This document shows, piece after piece, positions 17,046 through 26,826 of a stretch of DNA of 64,000 bases (positions are counted from its first letter, which is position 1; every line of letters starts with the position of its first letter). Under the pieces are notes generated by a model that was given only the letters and a program-made list of their open reading frames with translations, made no database searches and was not told the origin of the DNA. The translations under genes were made by a program, and so were the position numbers. Origin of the DNA: an uncultured Flavobacteriales bacterium (GTDB taxonomy: Bacteria > Bacteroidota > Bacteroidia > Flavobacteriales > BACL11); contig CAJQIZ010000004.1 in the NCBI GenBank assembly GCA_905478555.1, positions 1 to 64,000 on the forward strand, written 5' to 3'.

Positions 17046-17816
17046 TCACATCAAACAAAATCCCATTACCTCATTATAAAATTGTTCGGGTTTTTCTGCA
17101 TGCAACCAATGTCCTGCTCCATCAATGGTAGCAATACTAAAGTCCGAAAAGTGTTTGTTTATAATTAATTCGTCTGTGCTACTTATATAATCCGAATTAC
17201 CTCCCCTCAAAAAATGAGTAGGAATACTGCAAACTCCCTCTATAAAATCTGCTTCTTGTATGTTACTTACTTTCTCCAATAACACCTCTATATTAAATCT
17301 CCAGGAAAATTCTTTGTTTTTGTTTCGGTAGAGATTTTTCAGAAGAAACAATCTCATCCCTTTATCCTCATAAATAGAAGAGAGTACCTCATCAATTTCC
17401 TCTCTTTTATCAAAATCTTCTAAAGGTAATTTATATAAAGTTCTCAATAAATTCTGATGAAAATCGGTATTGTATTTCCTTGGGGAAATATCAGCCACTA
17501 TCAATTTCTCAATTTTATCAGGATGAGTAAAAACAAATTTCATAGCTAACTTACCTCCCAACGAATGTCCTAAAATAATAGGGTTGCAAATATCATTATC
17601 CTGCAAGTATTCCAATATATCCTCACACATTACTTCATAATTAAAATCTACAGAATGTGGCGATCTCCCATGGTTTCTCAAATCAATCAAATGAACTTTG
17701 CAATATTTAGAGAATTTTTTTCCTAAACTATTCCAATTATCCCCCATACCAAACAGGCCGTGTATCACAATTAAATCCTGTCCTTTATCTCCATATATTT
17801 TCGAATGTAATTTCAT
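17046..17816 (-). CDS. Alpha/beta-hydrolase, YbfF-like esterase
   Basis: A 256-residue alpha/beta-hydrolase. The oxyanion region HGLFGMGDNWNSLG, the nucleophile elbow LGHSLGGKLAMKF (Ser about residue 94) and the catalytic histidine in DGAGHWLHAEKPEQF are all present. The DLRNHGRSPHS motif places it near YbfF-type esterases of short acyl-CoA or esters. The substrate is undetermined. It directly abuts the stop of pdxJ with no gap, so the two are co-transcribed, a pairing I take as operonic without a clear shared pathway. Confidence 0.85.
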   Translation of the reverse strand: MKLHSKIYGDKGQDLIVIHGLFGMGDNWNSLGKKFSKYCKVHLIDLRNHGRSPHSVDFNYEVMCEDILEYLQDNDICNPIILGHSLGGKLAMKFVFTHPDKIEKLIVADISPRKYNTDFHQNLLRTLYKLPLEDFDKREEIDEVLSSIYEDKGMRLFLLKNLYRNKNKEFSWRFNIEVLLEKVSNIQEADFIEGVCSIPTHFLRGGNSDYISSTDELIINKHFSDFSIATIDGAGHWLHAEKPEQFYNEVMGFCLM

Positions 17817-18527
17817 TTACAATAATCGTTTATAAATTTGTATGCTGTTTTCTAATCCTAAATAAAGAGCATCACTTATAAGCGCATGTCCTATGGAAAC
17901 CTCATCTAGTTTCTCTATCTCTTTCGCAAAGTATTCTAAATTCTCTAAACTTAAATCATGACCAGCATTTATTCCTAATCCTAATTCGTTAGCTCTTTTG
18001 GCCGCTAGTTTATAGGGCAATATCGCTTTTTGTTTATTTGTTTTATATCCCACAGCATAATCTTCTGTGTATAGTTCAATTCTATCTGTTCCGCAAGCGG
18101 CAGCTCCTTCTACCATCTCTATTTTAGCATTTACAAATACAGAAGTTCTAATTCGTTTTTCCTTAAAAATACTAATTATCTCCTTTAAGTAATCCTGAAA
18201 TTTAATGGTATCCCAACCCGCACAAGAAGTAATTACATTAGGCCCATCAGGAACTAAAGTTACTTGCTCCGGATTTACTTCCAATACCATATTTATAAAA
18301 TCTTCTGATGGAAAGCCTTCAATATTGTATTCGGTGTTTATAATGGGTTTTATACCATAAACATCTTGTCTAGTAATATGTCTCTGGTCTGGCCTAGGAT
18401 GAATCGTTATCCCATCTGCACCAAATTTCTGGCAATTTATAGCTGCTTCTACCACATTAGGACTCTCCCCCCCCCTAGAATTTCTTATAGTAGCTATCTT
18501 ATTTATATTTACACTTAGTTTTGTCAT
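17817..18527 (-). CDS. pdxJ: Pyridoxine 5'-phosphate synthase
   Basis: Condenses 1-deoxyxylulose-5-phosphate with 3-amino-2-oxopropyl phosphate in the DXP-dependent vitamin B6 pathway. The TIM-barrel signatures are LSVNINKIATIRNSRGG, GADGITIHPRPDQRHI (substrate phosphate region), VTLVPDGP, IELYTEDYAV, and the C-terminal GLGINAGHDLSLENL and EVSIGHALISDAL. The length (236 aa) is normal. The ATG at 18525-18527 sits near a degenerate -7 sequence (TATCTTTA) on the minus strand. Confidence 0.96.
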   Translation of the reverse strand: MTKLSVNINKIATIRNSRGGESPNVVEAAINCQKFGADGITIHPRPDQRHITRQDVYGIKPIINTEYNIEGFPSEDFINMVLEVNPEQVTLVPDGPNVITSCAGWDTIKFQDYLKEIISIFKEKRIRTSVFVNAKIEMVEGAAACGTDRIELYTEDYAVGYKTNKQKAILPYKLAAKRANELGLGINAGHDLSLENLEYFAKEIEKLDEVSIGHALISDALYLGLENSIQIYKRLL

Positions 18528-18626
18528 AATCTGGCCGTAAAGATAATTTTTCTTAAAAATATACCCATTTTATTTCTCAATTTTATTTTTACATCTTCTA
18601 TTGTAGCTTTTATAACTTCTTATTTT

Positions 18627-18634
18627 TATTTTTG
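18627..18634 (+). promoter_or_regulatory. Promoter -7 element, leaderless type, for the CBS protein
   Basis: TATTTTTG, an exact TAnnTTTG match, with only four bases (CCCT) before the ATG. Transcription would start at or next to the start codon. Confidence 0.6.
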
Positions 18635-18638
18635 CCCT

Positions 18639-19301
18639 ATGCAAGCATACAAACTTCTCTCTTCTAGAATACAGCCAATACACCCTGATGAAGATGGAAA
18701 TAGAGCAATAGAGTTGATGAATCTGTATAGAGTAAATCATTTGGCAGTAGTGAAAAATGATTTCTTTTTAGGAGTTATATCCGATAAAGAAATTAATTTA
18801 TGGAATTCTACTGATGATTGTATTGAAGAGCATTTATCTAACTTAGCATCTCCGCATGTGCAATACAACCAACATTTATTCGATATAATTGAAGTGTTAG
18901 AAAAAAACAATTTATCTGTTGTGCCCGTTTTAGATGAAGACCAACATTTTAAAGGAGTAATTACCAGCAGGAAACTTTTATATACTATTGCAAATTCTGC
19001 CGCAATTCAATCTGTTGGTGGAGTAGTGGTACTACAAATGCATAACAATGATTATTCCATGACTGAAATAGCAAACATAATTGAAAGTAACGATACTAAA
19101 ATATTAAGCTCTTATGTAACTTCTACTTCAGAGAGTTCTAGGATGGAAATTACTTTAAAATTAAATAAAACAGATATTACTGCAATTGTAAAAGACTTAG
19201 AGCGTTATGAATATCAGATTATAGCTTCTTACAAAGAAGAAGATACCGACATTGACTTTATGGAAAGATACGAGCAATTAATGCGATTTTTAAATCCCTA
19301 A
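18639..19301 (+). CDS. CBS-domain protein
   Basis: A 220-residue soluble protein with two CBS motifs: about residues 10-65 (NRAIELMNLYRVNHLAVVKN..FLGVISDKEINLW) and 75-125 (LFDIIEVLEKNNLSVVPVLDEDQHFKGVITSRKLL), followed by an ACT-like C-terminal part. CBS pairs bind adenosyl nucleotides and regulate partners, but none is fused here. It lies 47 nt before nadK, a pairing that suggests nucleotide-linked regulation. Function is not established. Confidence 0.8.
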   Translation: MQAYKLLSSRIQPIHPDEDGNRAIELMNLYRVNHLAVVKNDFFLGVISDKEINLWNSTDDCIEEHLSNLASPHVQYNQHLFDIIEVLEKNNLSVVPVLDEDQHFKGVITSRKLLYTIANSAAIQSVGGVVVLQMHNNDYSMTEIANIIESNDTKILSSYVTSTSESSRMEITLKLNKTDITAIVKDLERYEYQIIASYKEEDTDIDFMERYEQLMRFLNP

Positions 19302-19316
19302 AAGCAAACTACTTTA

Positions 19317-19324
19317 TATATTTG
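19317..19324 (+). promoter_or_regulatory. Promoter -7 element for nadK
   Basis: TATATTTG, an exact TAnnTTTG match, 24 nt before the ATG. Confidence 0.55.
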
Positions 19325-19348
19325 TAAAACATTTAACTCTATTAAATA

Positions 19349-20224
19349 ATGAAAATAGCAATTTTCGGTAATGAATTCTCCGATTCTTATACAAAGTATA
19401 TTAAGCACCTTATCAATAAATTAGAAAGAGAAGAAATTGAGATAATAATACATCACCAGTTTTATGAATTCTTGCAAAATACAATTGAATTATCTGATAA
19501 AATATCTACATTCGAGAGAATAACAAAAGAGGATAATATCAATTATTTATTTTCAATTGGAGGAGATGGAACCCTACTAAAAGCAGTTACTTATGTAAGA
19601 GAAAGTAACATACCTATTATGGGTATAAATACAGGAAGATTAGGTTTTATATCTAGCATATCTACCGACCAAATTGATGTTGCAGTGGACAATGTTCTAA
19701 ATGGAGAATATAAAATAAGAAGCAGAACCGTCTTAGAGCTAGACACAGAAAACAATCTTTTCGGAACTACTAATTTTGCTTTAAATGAAGTAGCAATCGT
19801 AAAGAAAGACACTTCATCTATGATTAGAATAGATGCATTTATTGATGGTGAATTTCTAAATTCATACTGGGCAGATGGATTGTTAATCTCTACACCAACA
19901 GGAAGTACCGGTTATTCGTTAAGTTGTGGAGGGCCTATTATACTACCAGGAACTGAAAATATAATTATAACACCAATTGCACCACACAACCTAAATGTTC
20001 GGCCTATTATTATAAATGAAAACAGTACTATCGGATTAAAAGTAGAAGATAGAGATCAACTTGCTTTAGTTTCCTTAGACTCTAGATCGAGAGCATTCGA
20101 CTCTTCATCAGAGTTAATAATACGAAAAGCAAACTTTAAAATTAAGTTAATAGAACCTAAAGATCATTCCTTTATCACTACTATTCGTAGTAAACTTATG
20201 TGGGGAGAAGATAAAAGAAACTAA
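19349..20224 (+). CDS. nadK: NAD kinase
   Basis: Phosphorylates NAD to NADP. The conserved SIGGDGTLLKAV (about 71-82), GINTGRLGFIS, FALNEVAIVKKDTSSMI, WADGLLISTPTGSTGYSLSCGGP and ITPIAPHNLNVRPII motifs are all present and intact. The length of 291 aa is normal. It has its own promoter and precedes the DUF6089-uppS-bamA operon. Confidence 0.97.
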   Translation: MKIAIFGNEFSDSYTKYIKHLINKLEREEIEIIIHHQFYEFLQNTIELSDKISTFERITKEDNINYLFSIGGDGTLLKAVTYVRESNIPIMGINTGRLGFISSISTDQIDVAVDNVLNGEYKIRSRTVLELDTENNLFGTTNFALNEVAIVKKDTSSMIRIDAFIDGEFLNSYWADGLLISTPTGSTGYSLSCGGPIILPGTENIIITPIAPHNLNVRPIIINENSTIGLKVEDRDQLALVSLDSRSRAFDSSSELIIRKANFKIKLIEPKDHSFITTIRSKLMWGEDKRN

Positions 20225-20252
20225 AACACCTCCTTAAAAATTTCAATTTAAG

Positions 20253-20260
20253 TACATTTG
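20253..20260 (+). promoter_or_regulatory. Promoter -7 element for the DUF6089-uppS-bamA-ompH operon
   Basis: TACATTTG followed by C, an exact TAnnTTTG match, 19 nt before the ATG at 20280. Confidence 0.6.
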
Positions 20261-20279
20261 CAATTATATTTTAAAAATT

Positions 20280-21128
20280 ATGAAAAATACAAACCTAAAA
20301 GATATATTTACTAGATGGAATACTCTCTTATTAGCATCCCTATTTATTTTTATCTCTACAACAGAATCAAACGCACAATACAAACCAAATCAAGAATTTG
20401 GAATTTTAGGAGGTACTGGATATTATATTGGAGACATGAACTCTACTCATTTTAATAATTTAAGAGTAGCAGGAGGGATTACTTATCGTAAAAACTTTGA
20501 CAGAAGATTTACCTTCAAGTCTTCTGCACTTTATACAAATGTATATGCAAATGATGAAAACAGTATAGATGCAATAAAAGTAAACAGAAACCTAAAGTTT
20601 AAATCTGATATTATTGAACTTTCAGGGCAAATAGAATTTAACTTTCTTGCTTATGAAACAGGAAATTCTCTTTATAATTGGACTCCTTTTATATTTACAG
20701 GAGTTTCTATCTTCAACTATAATCCACAAGCGGAAGGTTCAGACGGACAATGGTATTATTTACAAGAACTAGGAACGGAAGGACAAGGTACTACCTCTTT
20801 TCCTAACAGGAAAAAATATTCTTTAACTCAGCTTTCTGTTCCTTTTGGTGGAGGGGTTAAAATTGGGGTTTCTGACAACTTTAATATTATTATTGAGTAT
20901 GGATTAAGAAAAACATTTACAGATTATATTGATGATGTAAGTACAACTTATGTTGGAATACCATCTGAATTTACAAATATAGCTATTGAACTTGCCGACC
21001 AAAGTATAGACGGACCTCAATTAGCTGGAATTGCTAGAGGAGATGAAACAAATAAAGATTGGTATTCATTTTCAGGAATTACACTTTCATTCAGATTACA
21101 AGGGAAAACAACAGGTTGTAACTACTAA
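20280..21128 (+). CDS. DUF6089-type outer-membrane-associated protein
   Basis: A 282-residue secreted protein. The signal peptide runs through STTESNAQ (about 1-33), and the mature part begins EFGILGGTGYYIGDMN, a recurrent Bacteroidota opening for this family, with a beta-rich body and an aromatic end. It sits 10 nt before uppS and heads the BamA operon, so a role in envelope assembly is plausible. No enzymatic motif is visible. Confidence 0.75.
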   Translation: MKNTNLKDIFTRWNTLLLASLFIFISTTESNAQYKPNQEFGILGGTGYYIGDMNSTHFNNLRVAGGITYRKNFDRRFTFKSSALYTNVYANDENSIDAIKVNRNLKFKSDIIELSGQIEFNFLAYETGNSLYNWTPFIFTGVSIFNYNPQAEGSDGQWYYLQELGTEGQGTTSFPNRKKYSLTQLSVPFGGGVKIGVSDNFNIIIEYGLRKTFTDYIDDVSTTYVGIPSEFTNIAIELADQSIDGPQLAGIARGDETNKDWYSFSGITLSFRLQGKTTGCNY

Positions 21129-21138
21129 TAATATTTGA

Positions 21139-21873
21139 ATGTTTAAAGAGAAAATCGATACTAATAATTTACCAAAACATATTGCTATTACCATGGATGG
21201 TAATGGTAGATGGGCTAAAACCAAAGGGAAATTTCGAATTTTTGGTCATAAAAGCGGAGTAAAAGCAGTAAGAGATACCGTAGAAGGAGCAGCTGAAATT
21301 GGAATTGACTTCCTTACACTTTATGCGTTTTCCACAGAAAACTGGGACAGACCAAAAAAAGAGGTAGATGCGCTTATGTCATTATTAGTTTCTACTATCA
21401 ATAAAGAAACTACGACCTTAATGGATAACAACATTAAACTTACCGCAATTGGAGACCTAAACTCTTTACCAAAAAAATGCCAAGAGGAACTCCAGGAATC
21501 TATTGAAAAAACAAAGAATAATACTAGAACTACTGTCATCTTAGCATTAAGCTATAGTAGTAGATGGGAAATATTAAACGCAATAAAACAAATTGTAAAA
21601 GAAGGGATCAAAGAAGATCAAGTAAATGAAAATTTATTTTCACAATATCTTACAACAAAAGGCGTTCCTAACCCTGAATTATTAATCAGAACAAGTGGTG
21701 AACAACGAATAAGTAACTTTTTATTATGGCAAATAGCATATTCTGAATTGTACTTTACAGATGTATTATGGCCCGATTTCAGAAGAGAAGATTTGTTTGA
21801 AGCAATAGTAAAGTATCAGATACGAGAGAGAAGATTTGGAAAAACATCAGAACAAATAAAAGAAGAAAATTGA
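21139..21873 (+). CDS. uppS: Isoprenyl transferase (undecaprenyl diphosphate synthase)
   Basis: Builds the C55 lipid carrier for cell-wall and LPS synthesis from FPP and IPP in the cytoplasm. The cis-prenyltransferase signatures HIAITMDGNGRWAK (catalytic Asp near residue 19), GHKSG, TLYAFSTENWDRPKKEV, and the C-terminal PELLIRTSGEQRISNFLLWQ are all present. The length (244 aa) is normal. It overlaps the TTG start of bamA by 4 bp. Confidence 0.97.
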   Translation: MFKEKIDTNNLPKHIAITMDGNGRWAKTKGKFRIFGHKSGVKAVRDTVEGAAEIGIDFLTLYAFSTENWDRPKKEVDALMSLLVSTINKETTTLMDNNIKLTAIGDLNSLPKKCQEELQESIEKTKNNTRTTVILALSYSSRWEILNAIKQIVKEGIKEDQVNENLFSQYLTTKGVPNPELLIRTSGEQRISNFLLWQIAYSELYFTDVLWPDFRREDLFEAIVKYQIRERRFGKTSEQIKEEN

Positions 21874-24386
21874 AAAAATTAATATTATTATTCAGCTGTA
21901 TAATTTTTGGGAATATGATTTTCTCACAAACTAATATAAGTGATTACTCTAAACCTAAAGAATATACTATAACTAGTATTACTGTTAGCGGTACAAAATA
22001 TCTTGACAAAAACACTTTAATTAGTATTAGTGGATTAGAAATTGGAGAGAAAATTATCATACCAGGAGAAGATATTTCTTTAGCTATTAAAAAACTATGG
22101 AAACAAGGGTTATTCTCAGATATTTCAATAAATATTGTTAAGATAGAAGAAGAGAGCATCTACCTAAATATCGATTTAAAAGAACATTCAAAATTATCTA
22201 AATTTAATTTTGAAGGAGAGATAAAAAAACATGATGTATCAGAGTTAAAAGAACAGTTGAAACTAATGAGAGGAAAGGTTCTTACTGATAATCTTATCAA
22301 TAATTCTATTTACAAAATTGAACTTTACTTTAAAGAAAAAGGATTTAATAATATACAGGTAACTCCATCTAATCAAGAAGACAAACAATCTATAAACGCC
22401 TCTATACTTACATTTAACATCAAAAAAGGAGAGAGAGTTAAAATTAAGGAAATTATTATTCACGGTAGAGAACTTAGAGAAAATGAGAAAAAATCATTTT
22501 ACAACAAAGCCGATATGACCTATGCTCTTTCAGATTTTACAGTAAGTAGAAAAATGAAAGAAACAAAAACTAAAAAATGGTGGAGATTTTTTAAAGTATC
22601 CAAATTTAATGAAGATAACTTACAAACAGATTTAGATGCGATTATCAGTAAATATAATGAGCAAGGATACAGAGATGCAAGAATACTAAAAGATACTAGT
22701 TACTTAAATTCAGACAACACCTTATCTATTGAAGTTTGGATACATGAGGGAAATCCTTTTAAATTCAGAAACATAACATTTGTAGGAAATACTAAATACT
22801 CTAATGAAGAATTAAGTAGAATACTATCGATAAAAGCAGGAGATATATTCGATAAATCTATATTAAGAAGTAGAATTGAAGGATCTGCCACAGGCAATGA
22901 TATTAGCTCTTTATATTTGGATGATGGATACCTTTTCTTTAATGCTAATCCTATTGAAACAGCGACACAAAACAACGAAATTGATTTAGAAATCAGGATT
23001 CATGAAGGGGAACAAGCTCGAATAAATATGGTAGTAGTAAATGGTAATATAAAAACAAATGACCATGTAATAATGAGAGAAATCCGTACCAAACCAGGAG
23101 ATTTATTTAAGAGGTCGGATATTATTAGAACACAAAGGGAGCTTGCTGCTTTAGACTACTTTAATCCGGAAACTCTAGGGAATATTGATATTGAACCAGA
23201 CCCTGTAAGAAACACAGTAAATATAACTTATAATGTAGAGGAAAAATCATCAGATAAAATTAATTTGCAAGGTGGTTGGGGAGCAGGTAGAGTTATTGGG
23301 ACTTTAATGCTAGAATTTAAAAACTTCTCTTCTAGCAACTTATTTAAACCAAATCAGTGGGGAGGCATACTTCCTTCAGGTGATGGGCAAAGATTAACCC
23401 TATCTGCATCATCAAACGGTGTGTATTATCAGAATTATAGATTGTCTTTTACGGAACCATGGATGGGTGGAAAAAAGCCAACTTCTTTAAGTTTATCTTT
23501 ATATAGAAATGTATTTTCTAACGGACAAGAAGGAGACGATAGAGAATCTACACAAATTACAGGAGTTACAATAGGAATCGGGAAAAGGTTACAAGTACCA
23601 GATGACTTTTTTACTTTTAGTAATTCTGTAAATTTCCAACAATACAAATTAGAAAACTCACAATCTTTCTTCAGTTTTAAAGATGGGACATCTAACAATA
23701 TAAATTACACTGCTACTCTTGGTAGAAACTCAGTAGATCAGCCTACTTTCCCAAGAAGAGGTTCTAGCTTTAGCTTATCTTTAAAAGTTACTCCACCTTA
23801 TTCTTTATTTAGAGATGCTAATTATGCAGACAGTAGTGATCAGGTAAAATATAAATACATGGAGTTTTATAAATGGAACTTCAAATCAAAATGGTTCTCA
23901 TCTTTTACCGATAAATTAGTACTTGCTACTAGAATGGAAATGGGATTATTAGGGATGTACAATAAAAAAATGGGGGCTGCTCCATTTGAAAGATTCTATG
24001 TGGGAGGAGATGGTCTTTCTGGTATGGGATATCAATTTGATGGTAGAGAGTTAATTTCATTGAGAGGTTATTCTAACAATTCAGTATCTCCTACAACTGG
24101 AGGAACTATATACAATAGATATTCTGCAGAATTAAGATACGCTATAAGTTTAAATCCCGCATCTACCGTTTATGCTTTAGGATTTTTAGAAGCTGGTAAT
24201 TCATGGGATAGTTTTGATTACTTCAACCCATTTTCGGTAAAAAGATCTGTTGGTATCGGAGTTAGGATTACTATACCAATGATGGGACTAATGGGACTTG
24301 ATTACGGTTGGGGGTTAGATGAAATACCTGGAAATCCGGATGCAAATGGTGGACAATTCCACTTTTCAATAGGACAAAATTTTTAA
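21870..24386 (+). CDS. bamA: Outer-membrane protein assembly factor BamA
   Basis: The central pore of the BAM machine that inserts outer-membrane barrels. A signal peptide (about 1-19) is followed by POTRA repeats from about residue 30 to 450, and a C-terminal 16-strand barrel with the conserved YVGGDGLSGMGYQFDGR and the aromatic end FHFSIGQNF. The length of 838 aa is normal for the family. The start is a TTG at 21870-21872 that overlaps the uppS stop, so its expression is coupled to uppS. Two periplasmic OmpH chaperone genes follow. Confidence 0.96.
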   Translation: MKKLILLFSCIIFGNMIFSQTNISDYSKPKEYTITSITVSGTKYLDKNTLISISGLEIGEKIIIPGEDISLAIKKLWKQGLFSDISINIVKIEEESIYLNIDLKEHSKLSKFNFEGEIKKHDVSELKEQLKLMRGKVLTDNLINNSIYKIELYFKEKGFNNIQVTPSNQEDKQSINASILTFNIKKGERVKIKEIIIHGRELRENEKKSFYNKADMTYALSDFTVSRKMKETKTKKWWRFFKVSKFNEDNLQTDLDAIISKYNEQGYRDARILKDTSYLNSDNTLSIEVWIHEGNPFKFRNITFVGNTKYSNEELSRILSIKAGDIFDKSILRSRIEGSATGNDISSLYLDDGYLFFNANPIETATQNNEIDLEIRIHEGEQARINMVVVNGNIKTNDHVIMREIRTKPGDLFKRSDIIRTQRELAALDYFNPETLGNIDIEPDPVRNTVNITYNVEEKSSDKINLQGGWGAGRVIGTLMLEFKNFSSSNLFKPNQWGGILPSGDGQRLTLSASSNGVYYQNYRLSFTEPWMGGKKPTSLSLSLYRNVFSNGQEGDDRESTQITGVTIGIGKRLQVPDDFFTFSNSVNFQQYKLENSQSFFSFKDGTSNNINYTATLGRNSVDQPTFPRRGSSFSLSLKVTPPYSLFRDANYADSSDQVKYKYMEFYKWNFKSKWFSSFTDKLVLATRMEMGLLGMYNKKMGAAPFERFYVGGDGLSGMGYQFDGRELISLRGYSNNSVSPTTGGTIYNRYSAELRYAISLNPASTVYALGFLEAGNSWDSFDYFNPFSVKRSVGIGVRITIPMMGLMGLDYGWGLDEIPGNPDANGGQFHFSIGQNF

Positions 24387-24396
24387 ATAATATATT

Positions 24397-24912
24397 ATGA
24401 AAACATTACAAAAATTAATTTTACTCAGCTCTATTCTGTTATTATCTATTAACAGTTATGCACAAAAGTTCGCATATGTAGATACGGATTATATCCTTAC
24501 CAAAGTTCCGGAATTTGTACAAGCAGAAGAGAAAATAAATGAGTTTTCTAAACAATGGCAATCTGAGATTGAAGCAGCATATCAGAATGTAGAACAAATG
24601 TATAGAACTTATCAATCTGAACAAGTTTTACTTACTTCTGAAATGAAAACAAAAAGAGAAGAGTCTATTATTGAGAAAGAAAAATCTGTACAAGCACTAC
24701 AACAGAAGTATTTCGGTACTCAAGGAGAGTTATACAAGAAAAGACAAGATCTAATAAAACCAATTCAAGATAGAATTTTTGATGCGGTACAACAATTAGC
24801 GGCTACTAACAAATATTCTATTATTTTTGACGCTTCAAGCGACCTTATCATGCTATACTCAAATCCTGATTTAGACAAAAGCGATAAAGTATTAGAATTA
24901 ATGGGATACTAA
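24397..24912 (+). CDS. OmpH/Skp-family periplasmic chaperone (copy 1)
   Basis: A 171-residue Skp/OmpH protein with a signal peptide (1-22, SYAQ), a long coiled-coil hairpin (about 45-130) rich in Gln, Glu and Lys, and the conserved FAYVDTDYILTKVP opening. Skp holds unfolded outer-membrane proteins for the BAM complex. It lies 10 nt after bamA and 30 nt before a second copy, consistent with a dedicated chaperone pair. Confidence 0.92.
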   Translation: MKTLQKLILLSSILLLSINSYAQKFAYVDTDYILTKVPEFVQAEEKINEFSKQWQSEIEAAYQNVEQMYRTYQSEQVLLTSEMKTKREESIIEKEKSVQALQQKYFGTQGELYKKRQDLIKPIQDRIFDAVQQLAATNKYSIIFDASSDLIMLYSNPDLDKSDKVLELMGY

Positions 24913-24942
24913 AATTAAAATAAATAAACCAAAAATTACACT

Positions 24943-25437
24943 ATGAAAAAATTAGCACTACTAGCAGTATTCGGACTTTTAACATTAGGAACTTACGCAC
25001 AAAAATTAGGACATATCAATTCACAAGAATTGCTTTCTTATATGCCAGAAAAAACAACTGCTGAATCTGAATTACAAGATTATGCAAAAGGATTAGAAAG
25101 TCAGTTAATGTCTATGCAATCAGAATACCAATCCATGATTGAAACTTATCAAAATAATGAGGCTTCTTATGATGATTTAACAAAGCAAGATAAAATAGCT
25201 GAAATTCAAGGATTAGAACAAAGAATTACTACTTTTCAACAATCTGCTTCTACTTCTTTACAAAGAAAAGAACAAGAATTATTACAACCAATTTTAGAGA
25301 AAGCACAAAGTGCTATTGATAAAGTTGCTGAAAAAGGAAAATATACTTACATCTTAGATTCAAGTTCAGGAATGTTACTTTATTCTAAAGACAGTGAAAA
25401 TATTATTGATCAAGTAAAAAAAGAATTAGGTCTTTAA
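24943..25437 (+). CDS. OmpH/Skp-family periplasmic chaperone (copy 2)
   Basis: A 164-residue paralogue of the preceding gene: signal peptide (1-19, TYAQ), conserved KLGHINSQELLSYMP opening, Gln-rich coiled-coil hairpin, and a C-terminal YTYILDSSSGMLLYS. The two copies are clearly tandem duplicates, a common arrangement in Bacteroidota. A strong terminator at 25457 closes the operon after it. Confidence 0.92.
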   Translation: MKKLALLAVFGLLTLGTYAQKLGHINSQELLSYMPEKTTAESELQDYAKGLESQLMSMQSEYQSMIETYQNNEASYDDLTKQDKIAEIQGLEQRITTFQQSASTSLQRKEQELLQPILEKAQSAIDKVAEKGKYTYILDSSSGMLLYSKDSENIIDQVKKELGL

Positions 25438-25456
25438 ATTAACACTCTTAAAAAAA

Positions 25457-25485
25457 GCATCTTAATTATAAGATGCTTTTTTTTT
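25457..25485 (+). terminator. Rho-independent terminator of the bamA operon
   Basis: GCATCTTA (25457-25464) pairs perfectly with TAAGATGC (25469-25476) around a 4-nt loop and is followed by nine T. Confidence 0.9.
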
Positions 25486-25497
25486 ATCTTATCAATT

Positions 25498-26298
25498 ATG
25501 AAAAATGCATCCATAGGCATATTCGACTCAGGTATTGGAGGACTAACTATAGCTCACTCTATAAAAGAGAAAATGCCAAATGAATCTATAATTTATTTTG
25601 GAGATACTAAACATCTTCCTTATGGAGAAAAATCAAATTCTGCAATACAAGATTTTAGCGAGAGTATTACAAAGTTTCTATTGCAACAAAACTGTAAAGC
25701 AATAGTTATAGCATGTAATTCTGCATCATCAGTAGCCTATAAAAAAGTGAAAGAAATTACTGGAAGTGTTCCTGTATTTAATGTAATTGATCCAGTAGTT
25801 AATTATGTAAATAAGAATTGTAACAACTGTAATATTGGTATTATAGGAACTAAAGCAACTATTCAGTCTAATATATATTCCGAAAAGATAATAGAAAATA
25901 ATAAAAACCAAAAAGTACATTCATTAGCAACACCACTTTTAGCACCAATGATAGAAGAAGGATTTATTAATGAAGAAATAAGTAGAACTATTATTCAGAA
26001 TTACCTAAAGAACCCTATTCTTGAAAATATAGATAGTTTAATATTAGCTTGTACCCATTACCCTCTTATACAAGAAGAGATACAACAATATTATAATAAC
26101 AATATTAATGTAATTGACTCTGCAAATATTGTAGCAAATTATATAAATGAGAAATTAGAATCCTTAAACTTACACTCCGAAACGAAACATGCAGACTATC
26201 ATTTTTATGTTTCAAATTACACTTCATCTTTTGAAAAAAGCGCTCAATTTTTCTTTCAAGAGAATATTAAATTAGAAGAAATTACTCTCCCTCAGTAA
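25498..26298 (+). CDS. murI: Glutamate racemase
   Basis: Makes D-glutamate for peptidoglycan. The family signatures are IGIFDSGIGGLTIAHSI (catalytic D near residue 10), FGDTKHLPYGEKS, VIACNSASSVAY (first catalytic Cys) and ILACTHYPLI (second catalytic Cys). The length (266 aa) is normal. Its last 17 bases overlap the convergent carbonic-anhydrase gene. No promoter element is obvious in the 12 bp left after the upstream terminator. Confidence 0.96.
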   Translation: MKNASIGIFDSGIGGLTIAHSIKEKMPNESIIYFGDTKHLPYGEKSNSAIQDFSESITKFLLQQNCKAIVIACNSASSVAYKKVKEITGSVPVFNVIDPVVNYVNKNCNNCNIGIIGTKATIQSNIYSEKIIENNKNQKVHSLATPLLAPMIEEGFINEEISRTIIQNYLKNPILENIDSLILACTHYPLIQEEIQQYYNNNINVIDSANIVANYINEKLESLNLHSETKHADYHFYVSNYTSSFEKSAQFFFQENIKLEEITLPQ

Positions 26299-26803
26299 AC
26301 CAAGAAGAGTACATTACATAATTATCAGATATTCCTTTTATTAATTTATTGGTTTGCTCTTCATCAATAGTTTTTACCTTTTTAGCTGGAATACCCGCAT
26401 AGATACTTCCTGATTTAACATGAGTACCTTCTAACACAACAGCTCCTGCAGCAATTATGGAATTAGATTCGATAATACAATGATCCATTACGATAGATCC
26501 CATTCCTATCAGAACATTATCATGAATTGTACAGCCATGAAGCATAGCGTTATGCCCTACCGAAACATTATTACCAATAACTGTTGCTGCCTTTTTATAA
26601 GTACAGTGAATAATAGCTCCATCCTGAATATTTACTTTATCCCCTATTTTTATAGAATTTACATCTCCACGAACTACCGCATTAAACCATACACTACAGT
26701 TGTCCCCCATATTTACATCACCAACAATAGTAGAGTTTTCTGCCAGATACACATCCAATCCGAATTGAGGAGAAACACCTTTTACCTTTTTTAATAATGC
26801 CAT
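26282..26803 (-). CDS. Gamma-carbonic anhydrase family protein
   Basis: A 173-residue left-handed beta-helix trimer-type protein with hexapeptide repeats (ENSTIVGDVNMGDNCSVWFNAVVRGD). The metal-binding histidines are visible in IHCTYKK, VSVGHNAMLHGC and neighbours. Members of this group are CO2 hydrases or acyl-transfer related; activity in homologues varies. The start overlaps a back-to-back promoter shared with the Nfu gene. Confidence 0.88.
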   Translation of the reverse strand: MALLKKVKGVSPQFGLDVYLAENSTIVGDVNMGDNCSVWFNAVVRGDVNSIKIGDKVNIQDGAIIHCTYKKAATVIGNNVSVGHNAMLHGCTIHDNVLIGMGSIVMDHCIIESNSIIAAGAVVLEGTHVKSGSIYAGIPAKKVKTIDEEQTNKLIKGISDNYVMYSSWFTEGE

Positions 26804-26818
26804 TATATTTTATGTTAG

Positions 26819-26826
26819 TATTTTTG
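26819..26826 (+). promoter_or_regulatory. Promoter -7 element for the Nfu gene
   Basis: TATTTTTG, an exact TAnnTTTG match, 20 nt before the ATG at 26847. It directly abuts the minus-strand element at 26827-26834. Confidence 0.65.
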